NCBI GenBank assembly: GCA_015847255.1
Contig: JADLZK010008568.1
Coordinates: forward strand, 1-64,000
Direction of reading: 5' to 3'
Source: Hyparrhenia diplandra
Lineage: Eukaryota; Streptophyta; Magnoliopsida; Poales; Poaceae
DNA: 64,000 nucleotides
In this document: one piece after another, positions 23,934 to 36,810 of the stretch
Layout of the letters: every line of letters starts with the position of its first letter
How positions within the stretch are numbered: position 1 is the stretch's first letter
Translations under genes and position numbers: made by a program
Notes under the pieces: generated by a model
What the model was told of the DNA's origin: nothing
Seen by the model: only the letters and a program-made list of their open reading frames with translations
Databases searched by the model: none

Positions 23934-25984
23934 GCAACACTGGAGACTTGAGAGTTTGAGAGTTCTTCTGGAGCTCCTTGATATGATGAGGAGCACTGTC
24001 ATCATTGTCAGCCGATTCTTCCTTCTTGGTTTCAGTCGGTGCATCCTGTTGTTCCTCTGATTCTTGTGACTGCTTTTAATTTCATCAAAAGCTTCCAAGG
24101 TATCATCCTTGTGGTTTCCTGATGGACCAAACAGAAGGATAAACCACCGGGAATGTGGTCCCCGTGGTAAAACTCTGAATATATCATCACGGGCAAGGTT
24201 ATGCACGATCTGGGAGTTGGTGGTAAGCATCACACCGCACTTGAAGATCAGGTACATGATGTAGTTTGATAGTTCAGTGCTTGTCTGCTTGTGCTTCTCC
24301 ACTTTTTGATGATCAGAATTAGTGCCTCCAACTCCACAGTGGTAGCATATGTCTGTTGCAATGTGCAAGATGAGCACACTCGTCGGAAGTCAGCACTGCT
24401 TGTGATGATCTTCTCAAGTGAATGGAGGTGGCGTCCTGGTGGCCAGATCATGATGAGCTGTTTGTTGATTATCGTCCTCCCAGTGGCGAAACTTCGTAAG
24501 TGCTAACTTGCCACGGCTGCTGGCGATATCCCACTCTTTTCTTGTACCGGAGTCTAACAAAGTGTCGAGGATGAACTCTTTGATGGACGTGGTGACGGGT
24601 TTACTTTTTAGGGCATCAAGGCCAAACCTTTCTACTGGTCTTGGTAAAGCAGCAGCATTACGACAAATGTTGATGTTGTATTGTCCGAGCTCCTGGGACC
24701 ACTGCTGTTTCGTGCAGCAGCAGCATGTCAGCGCAGACTGAATAGGCTTGGCTAGACATGGAAGATAGAAGCTCAAGTGGAGAAAAATGAAGCTGGCAGC
24801 AGAGGACACATCTAGGACTATGGCTCCTACAAGCAGTGCATAGGTCACCGTGATATCAACTGTGTTGCTAGTGTGGAGTTGGTTCTTGTGGACTGCCATG
24901 AACAGTGTCAAGGCTACTGAGGCAGCTATGGTTGAAAGAATGATGAAGGGTAGGGAGTATGTCATGGACAGGATGTACATGCTAGTTTTCAAAAAACAAC
25001 TACGACGAGACAGGCCAATGCAGCAATAAACCCTGTGAGGTGGAAAGAGGATTTCAAGTCGAACTTTGTCTTTGGTGTAGAGTCGTCGGTAGCAATATTC
25101 TAGAAGTGCTCCATCATACTCGTAGGCACTATGGCGGCTGTCTCTACACAGAAACTCATTGAGCATGCCTGGTAGTAGATCGCCATGTGCGGCTACAGTC
25201 ATGCTCTGTGCCTTGTTGAAGGGAGCATCCTCTGAGATGATGTCATCTAAGATTGTAGCACAGATGTCCCAGAACAGTACACTTGGAGGCCCTGATGAAG
25301 AACCTTTTGACATCATATCAATTCTGTCTCTCATATCTTTTTTAGCTTCCTCCATCGTTCTCTCCCTGCTTGTGCTTGCTAACACACGAGCATCCACGAA
25401 ATAATCCTTAAGCCCCTTTGTGTCCAAAGTGACAAGGCAATAAACACGCTCGGCGTACTTGATGCACCCACAGACGAACATGATCACCATGGCAGCTTTG
25501 AGCCGGTTGTCCGGCCAAGAAGCTTTAGCCACCACGTACCCAGCGACTGCTACCTGGAAGACCAAGTTCAGCAGGTGCCTCAACCATAGCTCATTGTCCT
25601 GCTTGGAGAAGGCAGTGATGGTATCCTGCCCGCCCAGGTGGACAAGCACGAACGGCGCCCAGAAGGCCATGAGCTCGTGGCCAGGCTCTGTAGCGCGGAC
25701 CGCCAGGTGTCCCAGCACGAAGATGGCCACGGAGTCGGCCGACAGGTATGCAAGCCAAAGGACGGTGCACAGGAACCAGTTGGAGCTGCGCCTCCGCATC
25801 CGCGCGAAGAGGAAGAGGAAGACTTGCAGGAAAAGGCTGAGGAGGATCATGAAGTGGATCTCCCACGTGCTCCACAGCTCTTGGACGACAGGCACCAAGC
25901 TGAGACCGGCGAGAGCATCCATGGATTAGTAATGAGTTCATCACAGCCTACGTTATTTATGTTGCTGTCAAGTTTTTATAGATA

Positions 25985-26985
25985 ATTCTCCTTCTTGGAC
26001 AGGGTTGCTTTGGGCTATGCAAGCAGCCCATATGGGCATTAGAGGATCATTTGGATTGGTACTAGCTTAGCCATTGTCTATTGGCCTAGAACATGAAGTC
26101 ATATATGATGTTTGGGATGGTGAGAACATAATGTTAACCTTCAGAAGGAATTTCTCTAGTAGTACTATGGGTTTATGGTAGGAACTAAGTAGTCTAGCTG
26201 ATCGTTGACATTTGCCTCTCTGAAGAGGAAGATCAAATTCTATGGAATTTTACTTCTACAGGTATGCCTTGTATGCTGTGATTAATCATAGAAGGCCTAT
26301 CCCAAGCTTTGTAAATTCAATTTGGCAGATTTGTATTCCACTGAGAGTGCAGTTTCTCCTGTGGCTTTTGTCAAATAATCGTTTGCCTGCTAGAGATAAT
26401 TTAGCTCAAATAAAGGAAGTTAGTGACCCTTCTTGTATCTTCTGCAATGAGAAGGAGTCAATCACACATTTGTTCTTCGATTGCTGCTTGACTAGATATT
26501 TTGGTTGGTGATTTCAGATTTACTGAGTCAAGAGTTTGGTAGATATTTTGAATCGACAGCTAGGTTCTGGGTAGCGAATAAGTGACATAAACTCACTAAT
26601 ATTGTTTCCTCGTCTGTGCTTTGGTCTATTTGGAAATTGAGAAATGAGATCTTTTTGAGGGAGTGGGATGAAGAAGATACTGATATGGTTTGTCGGGATG
26701 TTGAGGAGATGGATAATGTGTGTTGTTCAAGCAGGACCTGGGGCTGCAATTGGGAGAGTTCACAAGAAGACCGGAAATCAAGGCATGCCTACCACCTCAA
26801 CTCCAGTGGAGGACAGAGGAAGAGGAGAATACATCATCAAGGTGGAGCAATCAGATGTTCGGCTCTCGGTTTTCACAAGTACGTGCAGCTTTGGCTCAAC
26901 CTGATGTGCTTCTGGATGTTACTAGACTTTCTGTGATTTCTGATGGCATATGCCAGACTCAGGATTAAAACCATAAAGAACGTTT
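25985..26985 (+). mobile_element. LINE ORF2 fragment with RT zinc-binding domain, copy 1
   Basis: The plus strand carries remains of a LINE C-terminus: YAVINHRRPIPSFVNSIWQI, VQFLLWLLSNNRL, CIFCNEKESITHLFFDC (a zf-RVT C..C..H..C pattern), then SVLWSIWKLRNEIF. The frames are broken and the RT core is missing. The same fragment sits at the same place, just upstream of the DUF594 start, in units 2 and 4 (32060 and 50200). It was therefore present before the array amplified. Confidence 0.8.
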
Positions 26986-28578
26986 TGCTTTTTGTAAATA
27001 CAAAAGCAGGGGTAGTTTTTCTTTTATTTTGTTAGATAATAATGGAACAAAGTTCCAGCCTCCGTCAATGATAACACTCATCGTCATCAGCATGGCCTAG
27101 AGAACATGAAGTCATATATAAGTAATATTTTTTTGTGGACAAATTTGTACATACCATTATTCAAATTAGATTATTTATAGTATCAAACTTTTCATTCCTA
27201 ATACAGTGCCTATTCTAATAATTAGATATATACTCCATAATATCTATCTTGCGACAAATTTATCAATTCTGAACAAGACGGATCGGAAAATAGAACTCGT
27301 GTCAATTTTCAAGTCCCCACAATGATTTTTAACAGTTGATTCCACCATGACCAAGAAGGGTTGGAGTGTTGTGTCGTGAGGAGGGATGTATATATATATA
27401 AATAATACGTGGCATGCAGCAGATCAAATGATTTCAAATGCATGGCTAAAGTCAAAATAGTCACACATATAGTAGAGTTGAAAGAAAGGTGCTCCTCACA
27501 TTCAGTATTTGTTATAAGGAAGAAGAAGATGTCATATTATAATTAATTGACGGCTGTTTGAAATTTCCACTCCAAAGAAACTACTTGCACCAATTTGCAA
27601 ATAAAAAATGAAGGAACATGTAGTTGCATGCTGCAATACCTTTGTTTATCCATCAGATGGCCGCCGCCCGCTCCTGTGCCGTTTACCATTGGCCTCATTT
27701 CAATGTCAGGTACAGGAAAACACTACAGAAGGTGTTGCACTGTTGGCTTGCAGTGGTAAGTAATACCCTGAAATGATGAGTGATTCACAAGCAGTTTGCT
27801 AAGATGCTTTGCCGGTGGTTGTTAAGATGCTTGCTTGGATAGAGAGAAAATGCCGGTACATTAAAGATTCACGTAGAATTGATATCTTTAATTTGTGGAC
27901 CCGCTATGTTAATCCCCCACTTAATAATCTCAATGATTTACATACCAATGACGTACAGTAGAGCAATATAGTGACATTAACTTGAATTGCGCTGTGGGTC
28001 CTTAAACTTTTACCTAGATCCATATATAATATGGCATGCTTTAGTTTAAGGTTTTACCGAGTTTATTTTTCATACACACTTTATCAACTCCATCCATACC
28101 TCGTGATACCAGAGACTAATATAATTCATAGTATGATTGAGAACGCAGCGTGGATGTGAATCAATATATGCTTTCCATGCATGTGCCGAGCAGACATAAA
28201 ATTCTTTGCTTGCGGTCAGAGCAGGGCAAAGCAGGCCTAGATCGATGCTGCTTGCCTGCTGGCGTATATTCCGGCTGATCCTCAGAAGTAGAGCATAAAT
28301 GCTTCCGCTTAATATGGATTGGCAAACTTTCGGTATATATTGAGATGACATGCATTAAGCCTGCTCGTCCAACAGGACAAATCATCTATACTTCTGGACT
28401 AATTTGCATTACATTTGGCAAGCTTATGTCTAATTTACATGGATGTATTATAAAGGCAATTACCATTTTATCCTTCTTGATACCAAACTAAAGGATCGCA
28501 AACCTTAATATATTAGAATTCTTCTGTCAGATAAGCTACAATCTTACCATCGATGTACTAACTGTTCAAAGACCTTGC
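26986..28578. repeat. Array block Y, copy 1
   Basis: Non-coding AT-rich DNA repeated at 33106-33508 plus 38129-39140 and at 51200-52780. Landmarks: gttgattccaccatg, gcatgcag.agatcaaatgat, cagatggccgccgcc, gctaagatgctttgccggtg, gcttccgcttaatatggat. Copies 1 and 3 are nearly identical and copy 2 is more diverged. No gene is supported. Confidence 0.85.
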
Positions 28579-29617
28579 AGTCGATGGCTCCATTTTCTCA
28601 CGAGCGGTTTTTCAGGAGCCGGATGGCAGGCGGCAGCTTGACCTTGGCATCCTTGTCTTAGGAACCGCGGATGGGATGGTGGAACTGGTAAGTTCGGCAG
28701 CGACTGTAGGTCAGGTTTAATTAATTGCTGCTACGACTTAAAGATTTACTCAGGGGCTGACCTATTTTTAATTAACTTTCCACCAAAAATTAATGGTGAA
28801 TCCTTTGCAGTTGCAGGCCAGTCTGAGCTTAATTGTGCAGATCCACCCGTCGCCAATAAAGCTTATTGCATAGTACAGCACATCTGATCGAGTCAGAGTT
28901 GAAGCTTCAAGGTGAGAACAGAATACAGAAGAATACCTCATCTACTTGTTCAATCGCAATTTACAAATATATATTCAGTGAATGCCAATGTTAGTTCCTA
29001 AAAAGTAATAATATATGGCATTGCAATTTGCAATATAGGATGCCTTCTTCCAAGTTCCAACTGCTAGTACTGTTTTATCTCCCTTCCCTTCCTTGGTCCG
29101 TTTCTGCCAGTTTCTCAAACCGCAAAGCCAGTGTCTTTGAAAAGCCTAGCCGAGTAGATTTGGCTTGCCCGAAACTATGCAAACCGCCTACTGAATCTGG
29201 ATAAGCTGATTACCTGTCTACAGCCAAAAATTGCTGTCAACAGCACGATCGTCCAGACGGCCACACACAGAACTACCGATGCAAGCATGAACCAGACCCT
29301 TTTTTTTTTTTTTGTATCCAGGCAGTTCCATTTTCATTCACATATATAATAGCACAATACGAGTAATTGTTTACAACAATGTTGAAATAATTAAACATAC
29401 AAGAAGACAACGCACACTATAACAGTATTTTTTAAAAACAATAACGTTGAAATAATTAAACATACAAGAAGACAACTATTCAGTACTAGTTATTGGTGCT
29501 GATGGATGACGGATACAATAAAAAATTCATAATCATAATAGAGACCACATCTCTTGGTACGCCTGCTGGACAGTGGCACGGCCAGCTCAATGCAAGGCGC
29601 CGATCAAGCATCAGGAG
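28579..29617. repeat. Array block X, copy 2
   Basis: Second copy of block X (see 17100). It is closer to copy 3 (52781) than to copy 1: both share the insert gcagatccaccc..gccaataaagcttattgcat, absent from copy 1, and a poly(T) run near the middle (29299 here). It ends at the stop codon of DUF594 copy B. Confidence 0.85.
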
Positions 29618-31995
29618 CTAGGGTGGCGGCATGAAAGGACCAAGGTAATACATGAGTACGAGAACATGTGTGACAAACTCACCACCGGTGCTTAGATGCT
29701 CATAGTGAAAACCGCCACCACAACGAGGCGTGATGTAGTAAAGCATCTCTGCCCACACCGCGGCGATGAGCTTCCAACGCTCAGCTTGGTCCTTGATGCT
29801 GAAGAGCTCTTGGGCCGCCGCAGCTGCACGGGGCAGCACTGGAGAGTTGAGAGTCTGAGAGTTCATCTGGAATATCTTGATATGATCAGCATTATCCTCA
29901 ATTTTGGGCGTTGAGTCTTCTTGTTGTCGCCAAAAAGCTTCATGACAGCAGCATCCTTGTTTCTTCTTGGATCAAACTTTAGAGGCTGTGATAAAACTTC
30001 ATTAATTTTGACACGAACCCTGTGACCCTGTCATGGACAATCTGGGAGTTGGTAGTAAGCATCACACCGCACTTGAAGACAAGGTACATCATGTAGTTTG
30101 ATAGTTCTGTGGCCGTCTGCTTGTGGTTTTTCACTGCTTCGCCGTGATCAGAATTAGTGCCTGCATCTCCATAGTGGTAGCATATGTCTGTTGCGATGTG
30201 CAAGATGAGCACGCTTGTAGGGAAGTCAGTGCTGCTTCTGACGGTCTCCTCTAGTGATTTCAGTGTCGCTGTCCTGACCTGAAGATCGGCTGATTGTTCG
30301 TAAGCAACGCTCCAGTTGCGGACCGCTAGTTGGCCACGGGTGCTGGCGATGCCCCATTCTTCTTCCTTTGTACCGTAGTCTAACGAAGTGTCGAGGATAT
30401 ACAACATGTGAACCTCTGTGACGGGTTTGCTACATAGGTCACAATTTAACCATTGACCTATGAAAAACATGTGTGCAGTATTGATGATGTTGTATTGTTG
30501 GAGCTCTTGGGACCACTGTTTGTGCAGCATGCAGACCACTGAGGTATACAGTTGGCTAGCCATGGAAGACTGAAGCTCAATTGGCTTAAAAGATGAAGGT
30601 GGTGGCAGAGGAGACATCTAGGGCTATGGCTCCTACAAGCAGTACGTAGGTCACCGTCAGTGGCGGAACTGGAGATAAATTTTAGGGGGGGCCAGCCCTC
30701 CACACAAATGTTTACCGGTTCAAAAATCTAAACAATTTGTCGCTATATTTCGAGTATATACTAGTTAGTCATGACTATGACAATTTAATAATTAATTACG
30801 CATGCAGTAGCAATACATAAAATAGAAAATATGAGAATATAGTTTAAAGAAGTGGTCAATATATCTGCTAATTACAAAGGGTACTAAAATTTTTTTCCAG
30901 CATTGAGGGGGGCCATGGCCCCTGCCAGCCCCCCCTCAGTTCCGCCACTGGTCACCGTGATATCAGCTCTGCTGCTAGTGTTGTGGAGTTGGCCCCCCTT
31001 CTCGGCGGCCCCGAAGAGTGCCGAGGGGATATCGCGGCAGCTATTGTGGTTGAAAAAAAGAAGGAAGAATAGCCGAAGTTTTTCGCGAATATAAACAGGA
31101 CGAGGTGTCAGTATGATTCGAAGGAGACCATCTAGAGCAAGGTCTTTAGTGTAGAGTCGTCGGTAGCATTGTTCCAGAAGTGCTCCCACATGCTCATAGG
31201 CAAGGTGGCGGCTTTGGCTGGACCGAAACCCCTCCTTGAGCTGGTCTGGTAGATCACCATACGCAGCTACAGAGACATTTTCCTCCTTGTTGAGGGGAGC
31301 ATCCAATGTGATGATGTCCTGTTCGATTGCAATGGCCTCATAGAGCAGTCTACGTGTAGCCTCTGCAGATCTACCTTTCTCCGTCATATCATCAAGTGCT
31401 ACCCTGATGTCTTTTATGACTTCATCCCTCGTTCTCTCCATTTCCCTTAAATTAGCTTTTCTTGACTTCGCATAAAAAATAAAGGACCTGGCGTCTTTAA
31501 GGCCCGCCGCAAGGAGGCACACGACACGCTTCGGGCGCATTTGAAGCACCCAGAGAGGAACATGAGCACAATGGCAGCCCTGAGTCGGGCATCCGGCCAA
31601 GACACTTTGGCCACGACGTACCCAGCGACCGCCACCTGGATGACCAGGTTCAGCAGGTGTCGCCTCCACAGATCATTGTCCTGCTTTGCAAAGGCGGTGA
31701 TGGTATCCTGCCCGCCCAGATGGAGAAGCAAGAATGGCGCCGAGAAGGCCACGAGATGGTGGCCAGGCTCCGGCGCGGACTGCCAGGTGGCCAAGCAGAC
31801 GGCCACAGAGTCAGCCGCCAGGTACGCAAGCCACAGGACGGTTTGCAGGAACAAGTTGGAGCTGCGCCTCCTCATGCCCGCGAAGAAGAAAAGGAAGACT
31901 TGCAGGGAAAGGCTGAGGAGGATCATGAAGTGGATCTCCCACGCATTCCACAGCTCTTGGACGGCAGGCTCCAAGCTGAGAGATAGGGCATCCAT
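29618..31995 (-). pseudogene. DUF4220/DUF594 gene, copy B, with MITE insertion and frameshifts
   Basis: Starts MDALSLSLEPAVQEL at 31995 and keeps DUF4220 motifs (HLGGQDTITAFAKQDNDLW, AGYVVAKVSWPDARLR). A frame change near 31500 leads to the middle region (EGFRSSQSRHLAYEHVGALL, LYTKD). A 293 bp MITE sits inside a conserved DITVTY..LLVGAI stretch. The DUF594 part follows (PTSVLILHIATDICYH, ELSNYMMYLVFKCGVML), and after another break comes the 3' end (LPRAAAAAQELFSI, EMLYYITPRCGG, MYYLGPFMPPP stop). Nearly every segment is recognisable, so loss of function is by small indels plus the MITE. Confidence 0.88.
30658..30950. mobile_element. hAT-type MITE, 293 bp, inside DUF594 copy B
   Basis: Terminal inverted repeats begin CAGTGGCGGAACTG on both strands, flanked by a perfect 8 bp duplication GTCACCGT (30650-30657 and 30951-30958). 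The interior is AT-rich and non-coding. The 8 bp duplication and CAGTGGCGGA end fit the hAT superfamily. Removing the element and one duplication restores the local coding register. Confidence 0.9.
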
Positions 31996-32059
31996 GCATT
32001 AGTAATTGTTCATCACGGGCCACGGCCTACATTATTTATGTTGTTGTCAAATTTTTAAG

Positions 32060-33105
32060 TTAATTCTCGTTTTTGAAATGGCTGCTTTCGGCTATGCAAG
32101 CTGCCCATATGGGCATTACATGGGTACTGGGAGATGGAAGGAAAATTAGGTTTTGGGAGGATCATTGGATTGGTAATACAAGCTTAGCCATGGTCTGTTG
32201 GCCTTTATATATATGTGATCGATCTGTGAGCAATAGGGAAAAACTATCTATGATGTTTGGGAATGTGAGAACATAATGTTAACCTTCAGAAGGAATGTCT
32301 CTAGTAGTACTATGGGTTTATGGTAGGAGCTAAGTAGTCTGATCGATGACATTTGCCTCTCGGAAGAGAAAGATCAAATTCTATGGAATTTACTTCTACA
32401 TGTACGTATACTCTTGTTCAATCCTTGTCTGCGATTAATCACAGAGGGCTTATCCCAAGCTTGTGAGTTCAATTTGGCAGATTGTTAATCCATCGAGAGT
32501 ACGTGCAGTTTTTCCTGTGGCTTGTCAATTAATCGTTTGCTTGCTAAGGATAATTTAGCTAAAATAAGGGTTGGGTACGTACACTCTTTTCAATCCTTGT
32601 ATGCTGTAATGATGAGATGATCACACATTTGTTCTTCGATTGCTGCTTGAGTAGCAATGTTTGGCTGGTGATTTCAGATTTACTGAATCAAGAGCTGGGT
32701 AGAGATTTTGAATCGACAGCTAGGTTCTGGGTAGTGAACAAGCATAAACCCACTAATATTGTTTCCTCGCCTGTGCTTTGGTCTATTTGGAAAATGAGAA
32801 ATGATATCTTTTTGAGATGGCAGGCATGTGGAAGATACTGCTATGGTTTGTCGAGATGTTGAGGAGATGGATAGTGTTGTTCAAGCAGGACCTGGGGCTG
32901 CAAGTGGAAGAGTTCGCAAAGAAGAGACCGGAAATCATGGCATATGCTTATTGCTTACCACCTCAACTCCAGTAGAGGACGGAGGAAGAGGCGAATACAT
33001 CATCAAGGTCTTCGAGTGCAGCTTTGGCTGAACCTGATGTGCTTCTGGATGTTACTATAATTTCTGTGATTTCTGATGGCATATGCCAGATTCAGGATTA
33101 AAAAC
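32060..33105 (+). mobile_element. LINE ORF2 fragment, copy 2
   Basis: Same fragment as at 25985, and longer at its 5' side here: it keeps ITWVLGDGRKIRFWEDHWIG (typical of the RT C-terminal side) before the degraded zf-RVT (THLFFDCCL) and SPVLWSIWKMRNDIF. Several indels separate the pieces. Confidence 0.78.
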
Positions 33106-35143
33106 ATGTGCAGGGGTATCCCTTCTTCTATTTTAAAATACAAAAGCAGGGGTATCCCTTCTTCTATTTTTTTTAAAAATAATGGAACAAAGTTCCAGCC
33201 TCTGTCAATGATAACCACTATTAAAATCCTAAGACTCATCGTCATCTCAGCATGGCCTAGAATATGAAGTCATATATAAGTACTAATTTTTTTGTGCACA
33301 AATTTTGTACATACCATTATTCAAAGTAGATTATTTATACTATCAAACTCTAATAATTAGATATATGCTCCATAATATCTGTCATCTTGTGATAAGTTTA
33401 TCAATTCTGAACAAGACAGAGGGGAAAATAGAACTCATGTCAATTTTTGAAGTGCCGACAATGATTTTTAACAGTTGATTCCACCATGGGTTGGAGTGTT
33501 GTGTCGCGTGATCGAGGTGTGGGGATCACACCTGCCCCCTTGACCTTCGCCCGGAGGAGGCAGGAGAGGGGGCGAGGGTTTCCCTACGAGAAGTACTAAG
33601 TGAAAGCGGCGAGGCGTGGAGCGGCCTCCGAATGACTTCGGCCTCCACTGGGATTGTCGAATGTCGAGGCGCTTCGGAGGGCGGCCCTGTCTCTCCGGCG
33701 GTGGTCGGTCTTGCCTTAAGGGTGGAACCGATGGTGACAAACGCGAGTGAACGGTAATTAAATTTGCCACCCTTGACCCCCCTTCCTTGGGCCAATGTGT
33801 AACACCCGTGTTTTGCATCATTTTAAAAAAATCACTAAAAATTTAAACTTTTCGAATTACAACTAAAACTTGATTTAATTTCCGATAAAACCAAAACCCT
33901 ATTTTTAAAAACCTGCATTTAAAACCTTCACCATATAGAAAAACTAGGAATCTTGTTTGTTGCTTGAGAGCTTATGGTGGAAGGAAAGTAGATGCATCAA
34001 CTAGATTTTATGGAAGCATGCATGAGAATCGATTTATGAATTATTCTGGGAACAATAAATACCGAGACACATGTGTACTAAAAATATATAGGTGAATATT
34101 TTTTACGAGCACAATAAATAATTATTCTCGATGATAAAAGTCATGGGAATATATATGTGCTTGCATGAATATTCACAATATAGATACACATGAAATAATA
34201 GAGTTTGGGAAACATGTGTGTGGACAGATTTATTTACACAAGTATAATAGAATAAATATTTTCATGAGTGAGAATCATGGGAATATATATAAGTGCTTGT
34301 GTAAATAATTATAATATGTACACACCTACACACAAGATAATAAGGGAAAATGGAGATAGGAAAGGAGAAATGGAAATGGGAAGAGAAAATAGAAAAGAGA
34401 AAAGAGCCATGGGCTCCTTCCTCCCCCCCTCCTCCCTTTTCCCAAAGACCCCCTCTTCCCACACTTTTGAAGGCCAACGCCAGCAAAGCCGCCCGAAGTG
34501 CGAGTCCGAAGTCGAGAAACGAGCCCAACCCGCCTCTCCTCACCCTCGCGCCGACGGGTGGGACCGAGTGTCGCTCCATCCTCTACCTCCGCGCCAGCCG
34601 CCACGCGCTGAGACACCACGCTGCGCCACGCCGCTGCCAGTGGACGCATCGACACATAGCCGCTGCCGCAGTCACCGCCACCGAGGCGTCAGACTGCTGC
34701 ACTCGCCGAAGCCCATGCGCGACTGAAGCACGGGTTCAACGGGTATAGCTAAGACGCCGACCCCTCCCGCGTGGCCATATCCGCCGGCAAGAGCAATAAC
34801 GTGGCGATGTGATGGCACGCATGAGCCGCTCACCGGATAGCCACGCGACGGCAACACGACATCTCCCCTCCCCGCGGGACTACGGGCACCGAGGCTCGAA
34901 GTCGCCGACACGCTGACATCGTGGACCGCAGCTCGCCATCGCCCCCATGGCGGATTTACGCCCGGCCGGCGTAGAATGATGTGACCCGATGGCCAACTCA
35001 CTCGGGGCGAGCACGACGCGTCCAAGCCTCATGGAGCACTAGCCCAAGGTCCACGTTTACGCACACGGCCGGGTGGTCGGAAAAGATCTCCAAGCCTCGC
35101 GAAGAAAAAATCTCGGCGGGCAGGGAGCTCCACCCGGGCGGGC

Positions 35144-35151
35144 TATAAATA
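35144..35151 (+). promoter_or_regulatory. TATA box of the 3.78 kb LTR
   Basis: TATAAATA in the context GGGCGGGCTATAAATAGCCACCC, in the GC-rich middle of the LTR. This is the usual place for the U3/R promoter, so transcription would start about 30 bases to the right. Confidence 0.65.
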
Positions 35152-36652
35152 GCCACCCCCGCTCACGATCCAAACCGCCTCCTCAAGAGCCCGCCCGAAG
35201 TCTAGAACGGTGGTGCTCACCTCAACCTTCCCTCCCCTTCTCTCGACGACGAGGATCCGAAGTTTCCTAAAATCGAGAAACCGGCCACCGAAGCTAGGTC
35301 GGGGGCGTCGTCAGCCCATTGGGTTGTCCCGATCAAAATCGGTGCACCGTGTGAGCTTCTCCCCTTCCCCTTCCGCTTCCTTCTACTTTAACCGCCTCGC
35401 TGGCTTTCTAGGTGCCCAAATTGCCGGAACGCCGCCGACGCCGCCAATCCCGGCCGGCTACCGCGGGGCCATCCTCTACCGGGCCGCCCCAAGGCGCGCC
35501 ATCGTGTTCGTGGAAGGGCGAGGGGGACATGCCGCACACTCGCGGGCGCAGAACGGTAAACGCCGCCTACTCCGCGAGGTTCGACGAGCGCCGCCGCATC
35601 GGGTGACGACGGGCCGCACTCCCCCATCCGTCCGATGCCGCTCTCCCGTTGTAATCGCGGCCACGGGCGCTGGACCAACCGGAACCGCCACGCCGCCTTT
35701 TCCGCCCCCACCGCGTTGCCGCAGTTAGGCTAGCCCCGTCACACACACGGGCGCCGATGTGTCGCCACCGCGGGCGTCCACGCGGACCCACGTGGCACCC
35801 ACGTGACGGATGCCTTCGCTGTACACCTTGTAAATTGCTATGGCTACCCGGTAGTGTACACAGAGTATTAAAAAGTATACTTTCCCCGTCAGAAAAAAAT
35901 TCCCAAAAATTTGTAAATTCATTAATTGAATTATAGAATTTTATCATGTAATTAGTTCCAATATTATTACATGATAAAATTATATTATAATATTACCCTA
36001 ATGATTTAATTAGGGATTAATATTATAAAAAATCCATATCCCATGCACAATCGACTTCCATAATTCATCTAAAATCTAGCTCTATGCATCTAACCTATTA
36101 CCACCATAATGTTCTATGTTTGCTTTACATGTTATAATTCAAGCTAGGGTTTATCGCCGGACGTAAAGTAGATTCGGCGATTCGAATAGGAGTTTCCCGG
36201 GCCCAAGTAAAGCTAGAGACGATCGACGCCGTGCCGATTCGTAAGAACCTCCCAGCAAGTCCTTACCCCCCCTAACCCTGACTTAATCACTATAATGTTT
36301 AATAAGATGTTTAAGATAAGTATAACCCGAAGGGCAAGCCGTGCGAGAGTACTCATGGGCTATGTGCGTGAGGCCTCGCTAGGCTTTGTCGTTAACCTAA
36401 GTAATAATGTGAACCATGTCAACAAAAGGTGAGTGGTGATAGTCTACATGGAGGTGGACTAATCACAATCGGGATGAATCCCGCGGAGAGATGCTCGCCT
36501 CCCTAAGGACCGGTTCATAGACCTTCTACCTAGTGTAATATTACATACGTACCACGCCGAGATGGGACGGCTTGATTTCACACCCCGTTGGGTTGAGGTA
36601 TAATTGGATCCAAGGTGGGCGCATAGGCAACGATCTATCGGGAGCCGACTCG

Positions 36653-36810
36653 GATGCTAAGTGATCTTCCGAGGTCGGGTTGGCGTGGTTGCTATGTGAT
36701 CCTCCACGTAAAACAATTGGCGCTTTGATATTGTATACAAATTTATGAGTTGGCGGATGCTAAGTGATCTTCAGCGATGCTATGTGCTAATGGGATGCTA
36801 AGTGATCTTC
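36653..36810. repeat. Three copies of GATGCTAAGTGATCTTC in the 3.78 kb LTR
   Basis: Identical 17-mers at 36653-36669, 36756-36772 and 36794-36810, with a diverged variant (tgctatgtgatcctcc) at about 36690. Repeats like this are common in LTR regulatory or U5 regions; the function here is unknown. Confidence 0.85.

Larger units (their letters stand above)
18278..25922 (-). pseudogene. DUF4220/DUF594 membrane protein gene, copy A, split by an LTR retrotransposon
   Basis: The 5' part (23934-25922) encodes 502 residues in one frame from MDALAGLSL: several hydrophobic segments in the first 200 residues (DUF4220), HLGGQDTITAFSKQDNELW, and later YALLVGAIVLDVSS. A one-base insertion near 24440 then gives a stop, and a one-base loss about 50 bases on restores the frame. 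The DUF594 signature follows (SVLILHIATDICYH, LSNYIMYLIF). The 3' part (18278-18474: AVAQELMSI, EMLYYTASL, FHYEHL) lies beyond a 5.46 kb retrotransposon and has a deletion relative to copies B and C. The family is expanded in grasses, usually single-exon and about 650-750 residues, with unknown function. Copy A is the best preserved of the six here but is not functional as read. Confidence 0.85.

Noticed and set aside
34268..35950. Overlapping open frames of 100-170 codons on both strands
   Set aside because: They lie inside the GC-rich middle of the 3.78 kb LTR, overlap on both strands and have no recognisable domain. An LTR reading with TATA box and target duplication explains the region better.
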